A DNA stretch of 64,000 bases from Nonomuraea guangzhouensis. Its GTDB lineage: Bacteria; Actinomycetota; Actinomycetes; Streptosporangiales; Streptosporangiaceae. Positions 61,159-64,000 of the stretch are shown piece by piece (position 1 is the first letter of the stretch; each line of letters opens with the position of its first letter). Under the pieces are notes generated by a model. It did no database searches. It saw only the letters and a list, made by a program, of their open reading frames with translations, and was not told the DNA's origin. The DNA lies in contig NZ_JAHKRM010000038.1 in assembly GCF_019396345.1 (NCBI RefSeq), positions 1 through 64,000 on the forward strand, read 5' to 3'. A program made the position numbers and the translations under genes.

Positions 61159-62406
61159 CTATTGGGACCGAAACCAGCGGGAGATTGACATCGTCCTCTT
61201 GTGTCCAGATTCTTCGACCAACGCGCACAGACAACGGCCGGAGAGGTCGATCGACTGGCAGCCTTCGTGAGAGAGATTCTTCGCTTTGACGATGTTGATG
61301 GCCTGTTCGATCAACCGATCGAGACTGGGCTCCCTTGTCCCCTTGTGCGAATGCGCGTTCCACGGGCACGCCTCAGGGCGTACACATGCGCTCTTCGTGG
61401 GGTACGACACCGCGGACCGCTCTAACTTCAGCGGGTCGTCCCGCTTGACCTTCAGGTCGGCCAGCACCCTCCTGGCCTTCCGGCTGGCCATGACCAGCGA
61501 CCGGTCGGGCCCGCCTCCGGGCGAGCCCCTGCCGGGCACCGCCAGGAGCATCGCGACCGCCATCAGCCCGCCGCCCACGATCATGCTCGGCCCCACCTGC
61601 TCGTGGAACCAGATCACCGCGATCGCCGTCACCCAGAGTGGCTGCGACGACATCAGCACGGCGCTGGGGACGGCCGGGACGTGCGCCTGGCCGTACGAGC
61701 GGGCCAGGAAGCCCAGAGCGCACGAGACGACGGAGAGGTGGGCGAGTATCCCCCAGTCGGGCAGGGTGGCCGGCACGGCGAACCCGCCGCGCACGGCCAG
61801 CACGCCGCTCATGGCGCCGATGGTGGCGAGCTGGATGACGGTGAGCGCGTACGCGTCGAATGCCTTCTCGGCCCGCGAGAGCCGCGCGAGCATCAGCGTG
61901 TGGCCGGAGTAGAGCGCGGCGGCGGCGAGCGTCACCCCGAGCGCGAGCACGGAGATCTCCCGGCCCTCCGTGCCGCGCATCAGCGTGAAAACGGTCATGC
62001 CGGCCAGGGCCAGCCCCACCCCCGCCCAGACCCGGCGGGGCACCTTGGCGCGAAACATCACCAGGGCCAGGATCGGGGTGATGACCACGTTGCAGCCGAC
62101 GGCGAATCCGGATACGGCCGAGGGGAGGCTGTCGAGCGCGATGGCCTGAGCACACTGTCCGACCCCGAACATGATGCCCAGGATGACCCCGTTGATCCAG
62201 GTGTCCCGCGACAGGCGCCACACGCTGCGCGGCCGGATCAGAAAGAGCGTCAACGCCGCGAGGACGTATCGCTCGGCGAGCAGGTCCTCGACGGGTAACC
62301 GCAGGATGAGATCTTTCATCAGCGGGAACGCCGACCCCCATGCGGCGCTGACGAACAACAGAAGCACGGCTCCCGTGAGGGGTCGGGGAGCGGGCACGAC
62401 TGCCAT
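61159..62406 (-). CDS. EamA/DMT-family transporter with an unusual C-terminal extension
   Basis: From ATG 62406 the first 300 or so residues form a normal ten-helix drug/metabolite transporter (GAVLLLFVSAAWGSAFP start and two EamA repeats). The frame then runs on for about 100 further residues, to 415 in total. That tail is hydrophilic, lower in GC than its surroundings, and contains GCQSIDLSGRCLCALVEES, which faintly resembles short DUF6197-type proteins. The usual stop may have been lost by a rearrangement that fused unrelated sequence. An alternative ATG lies at 62418. The substrate is unknown. Confidence 0.82.
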   Translation of the reverse strand: MAVVPAPRPLTGAVLLLFVSAAWGSAFPLMKDLILRLPVEDLLAERYVLAALTLFLIRPRSVWRLSRDTWINGVILGIMFGVGQCAQAIALDSLPSAVSGFAVGCNVVITPILALVMFRAKVPRRVWAGVGLALAGMTVFTLMRGTEGREISVLALGVTLAAAALYSGHTLMLARLSRAEKAFDAYALTVIQLATIGAMSGVLAVRGGFAVPATLPDWGILAHLSVVSCALGFLARSYGQAHVPAVPSAVLMSSQPLWVTAIAVIWFHEQVGPSMIVGGGLMAVAMLLAVPGRGSPGGGPDRSLVMASRKARRVLADLKVKRDDPLKLERSAVSYPTKSACVRPEACPWNAHSHKGTREPSLDRLIEQAINIVKAKNLSHEGCQSIDLSGRCLCALVEESGHKRTMSISRWFRSQ

Positions 62407-62464
62407 GTCAAAAAGCATCTCACTACAATCAGCAGCCGTCGGTGTACAGGCAGCAGCCGGTGAT

Positions 62465-62487
62465 GTTCCTCTACCACCGAGAGGAAC
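62465..62487. promoter_or_regulatory. Perfect 8-bp inverted repeat GTTCCTCT / AGAGGAAC upstream of the EamA gene
   Basis: Arms at 62465-62472 and 62480-62487 enclose seven bases. The element is 59 bases upstream of the EamA start on the minus strand, where an operator would be expected. No regulator gene is known for it. Confidence 0.45.
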
Positions 62488-62593
62488 GAGCCTCACCCGC
62501 AGTTGCGTACATCCGTATCCGCAGGAGTGTTCAGTGCACTATTTCCGCCACATCCGCTCACCTGCCCCCACGGCATGACTACGGAGCGTGCCC

Positions 62594-62613
62594 GCCCGTG
62601 CATAGGCACGGGC
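62594..62613. terminator. 8-bp perfect stem with tetraloop in the gap before the GNAT stop
   Basis: GCCCGTGC (62594-62601) and GCACGGGC (62606-62613) pair around ATAG, 62 bases downstream of the GNAT stop on the minus strand. It could end the GNAT transcript, though no T-tract follows. The rest of 62407-62674 holds no supported gene. Confidence 0.5.
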
Positions 62614-62674
62614 AGGCGCGTCCGGGTAAGGGCACGTCCGAAAATGAGAGAGCGAGGAGGGGGCGAGTGCGGCG

Positions 62675-63190
62675 CTACGACTCCAGCGCGTCCGCCGACT
62701 CGACGGCCAGCCGGTCACCGCCCGGCCGGAGGCGTTTCTCGCCATAGACGACGACCAGGTCTCCGACCTGCCGCCGGGAGATCTCCCGCCAACCGTGCCG
62801 CTCGTACAGTGCCAGGGCGGCTTCCTGGTTGAGCGTGGTGTCGCCGCGTACACGGTGGAATCCCAGCTCCACCGCTCGTTCCTCCAGAGCCAGCAGCATG
62901 GTGGCGCCGAAACCGCGCCTCTGGAAACCTGGATGGACCCGCAGCCGGCACACCTCGGCCGTCTCCGAGTCGATGGGTCTCAGGCCGCCCATGGCCACGA
63001 CCCGCGAGCGGAGCTCGCCGACGAGGAAGTCGCCACCGCACGCCAGGTAGAGCTCCTGGATGCGGGGGAAGTCGTCGTCGTAGTAAACACCGTCGCCCGG
63101 CGCCAGTCCCACCTCAGCGAGGCAGATCTGATGCAGGGCGAGGATGGTGTCAAGGTCAGACCAGCGATAGCGCCGGATCTTCAGCTTCAT
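62675..63190 (-). CDS. GNAT-family N-acetyltransferase (171 residues)
   Basis: ATG 63190 overlaps the stop of the upstream gene by four bases (ATGA) and encodes a compact GNAT domain. It has KIRRYRWSDLDTILAL at the start, VCRLRVHPGFQRRGFGATML with the acetyl-CoA loop (about residues 78-95), and ALALYERHGWREI near the end. The substrate is unknown. Translational coupling to the TPR regulator gene upstream suggests that the acetyltransferase serves the same pathway. Confidence 0.9.
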   Translation of the reverse strand: MKLKIRRYRWSDLDTILALHQICLAEVGLAPGDGVYYDDDFPRIQELYLACGGDFLVGELRSRVVAMGGLRPIDSETAEVCRLRVHPGFQRRGFGATMLLALEERAVELGFHRVRGDTTLNQEAALALYERHGWREISRRQVGDLVVVYGEKRLRPGGDRLAVESADALES

Positions 63191-64000
63191 GCACCGCCAT
63201 TCCCTTCCCCGATGGCCAGCTCAGAAGGACGCAGTTCCTCCTGGAACGCTGCCAGGTCGGGATGATTCGCGTCCCGCGCCTTGATCGACTGTTCGAGCGC
63301 GACAGCCGGGCGCATGATGAAATCGGTGCGGTATTCGGGACCGAGGAGCTTCATCGCCTCGATGCCCATCCGGATCGCCTCCCCGACCTCCCCTTCGATC
63401 AGGCGGCATTGCGCGCGGTCGAGCCTGATCAGCGTCTGGTCGATGATGTGATCCTGGTATTTGTCGAGGGCCTGATCGAGTACGACCTCGGCCTCCAGGG
63501 TCTGGCCGAGCTTCGTGAGCACGTCGCCCTGGTAGAAGTACAGCTGGCGTTCGGTGTAGCCGAAGGCCATGTCCTCGCGTTCGTGTGACTTCATGTGCGA
63601 GAAAGCGTTGCGGGCCCGCGCCAGCGCGCGTTTGGCCTGGTCGACGACCTCTTTCTTGCTGTCGGTGCCCGAGATCATGGCCAGCGCGCGGGCCTCGACG
63701 ACCGGGGCCATGGCCTGCGCGGCGCACGGTGTCTGGCCGGCCAGGTCGCGGCTCTTCTTGGCCAGGTTGAGCGCCTCGCGGGCGTCGCCGTAGTAGAGCG
63801 GGACGAGCGCCTCGCGGGCCGTCACCCAGGCGCGCAGCGCGCGGTCGCCGGTCTCGTCGGCCGCGGTGCGGCCGGTACGGAAGAACGCGCGGGCCAGCCG
63901 GTGGTCGCCGAGGTTGATCATGATCATGCCGCTCAGCCCGGCGAGCTGCGCGGCCATGCGGCACAGGCGCTCCTGCAGGTCGATGGGCTGGCGGAAGGAC
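63187..64000 (-). CDS. TPR-type transcriptional regulator, N-terminus beyond the window
   Basis: The frame is open from the right edge to the stop at 63187, with 270 residues visible. The sequence (FRQPIDLQERLCRMAAQL and GDHRLARAFFRTGRTAADE) is the C-terminal TPR half of a common actinomycete regulator family whose N-terminal half is an XRE-type helix-turn-helix. That half lies outside the window. Further TPR helices include YFYQGDVLTKLGQTLEAE and DRAQCRLIEGEVGEA. It is coupled to the GNAT gene by an ATGA overlap. Recognition of the family is from recall; the DNA-binding part is not seen. Confidence 0.75.
   Translation of the reverse strand, partial: SFRQPIDLQERLCRMAAQLAGLSGMIMINLGDHRLARAFFRTGRTAADETGDRALRAWVTAREALVPLYYGDAREALNLAKKSRDLAGQTPCAAQAMAPVVEARALAMISGTDSKKEVVDQAKRALARARNAFSHMKSHEREDMAFGYTERQLYFYQGDVLTKLGQTLEAEVVLDQALDKYQDHIIDQTLIRLDRAQCRLIEGEVGEAIRMGIEAMKLLGPEYRTDFIMRPAVALEQSIKARDANHPDLAAFQEELRPSELAIGEGNGGA

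Noticed and set aside
57904..62406. Biosynthetic gene cluster around the aminotransferase, TPR protein and EamA transporter.
   Set aside because: No synthase, peptide-modifying enzyme or tailoring set is present. Only the short peptide gene remained worth reporting.

Overview
The window is high-GC (about 70 percent or more by eye) actinomycete chromosome. Coding is dense on both strands. GTG and TTG starts and 1-4 base ATGA/GTGA overlaps are frequent. Lineage markers are a 25-codon bL37-type ribosomal protein gene, an Mrx2-like mycothiol-family oxidoreductase beside pepN, an F420/FMN split-barrel protein, CUT1 sugar permeases without a local ATPase, and several Ser/Thr kinases. Together they suggest a filamentous actinomycete, plausibly Streptosporangiales (Nonomuraea-like). 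That placement is inference; no rRNA or tRNA gene was seen.

Layout. 1-2.6 kb: tail of an IS5-type transposase, a zinc-ribbon-like small protein, a P-loop-less uridine-kinase-like protein, trpB2, and bL37. 2.7-6.4 kb: DeoR regulator coupled to galT, then a cyclic-di-AMP riboswitch in front of a secreted coiled-coil cell-wall hydrolase. 6.4-11.9 kb: a dppA-type pseudogene, a site-2 protease, a degenerate response regulator, a PP2C phosphatase, an Eis-like acetyltransferase, and a five-copy TGACGTCA tandem repeat. 11.9-18.5 kb: rpiB, def, an SDR, an ALDH, the Mrx2-like protein and pepN.

18.5-32.3 kb is the most striking block. It is an eight-gene operon: ROK regulator, two permeases, solute-binding lipoprotein, GH15, cytoplasmic GH31, secreted GH31 with CBM35, secreted GH31 with CBM20. 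It fits a cycloalternan-type scheme in which extracellular enzymes convert starch to a cyclic alternating alpha-1,3/alpha-1,6 tetrasaccharide, the product is imported whole, and it is opened inside to isomaltose and glucose. A promoter and a 20-bp palindrome stand at its head.

32.3-38.2 kb is a signalling island: two membrane Ser/Thr kinases, an FHA-domain protein, a DUF5130 protein, a small membrane protein and an unknown. One kinase ends in a lytic-transglycosylase-like domain that lacks the catalytic Glu. 38.3-45 kb: amidase, NERD protein, a minisatellite region, ilvD, a WYL protein, and a beta-lactamase-fold lipoprotein. 45-54 kb: FmdB zinc ribbon, GNAT, HNH endonuclease with a perfect 22-bp palindrome upstream, prolyl oligopeptidase, an AraC/VOC/DsbA/F420-type group, a TetR-oxidoreductase divergon with twin operators, and purU. 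54-64 kb: PiT phosphate permease with a PhoU-like partner, NUDIX, MBL hydrolase, serine hydrolase, aminotransferase, a TPR protein coupled to a 24-residue peptide gene, a C-terminally extended EamA transporter, and a GNAT coupled to a truncated TPR regulator.

Functions are read from motifs and family recall only; no database search was possible.
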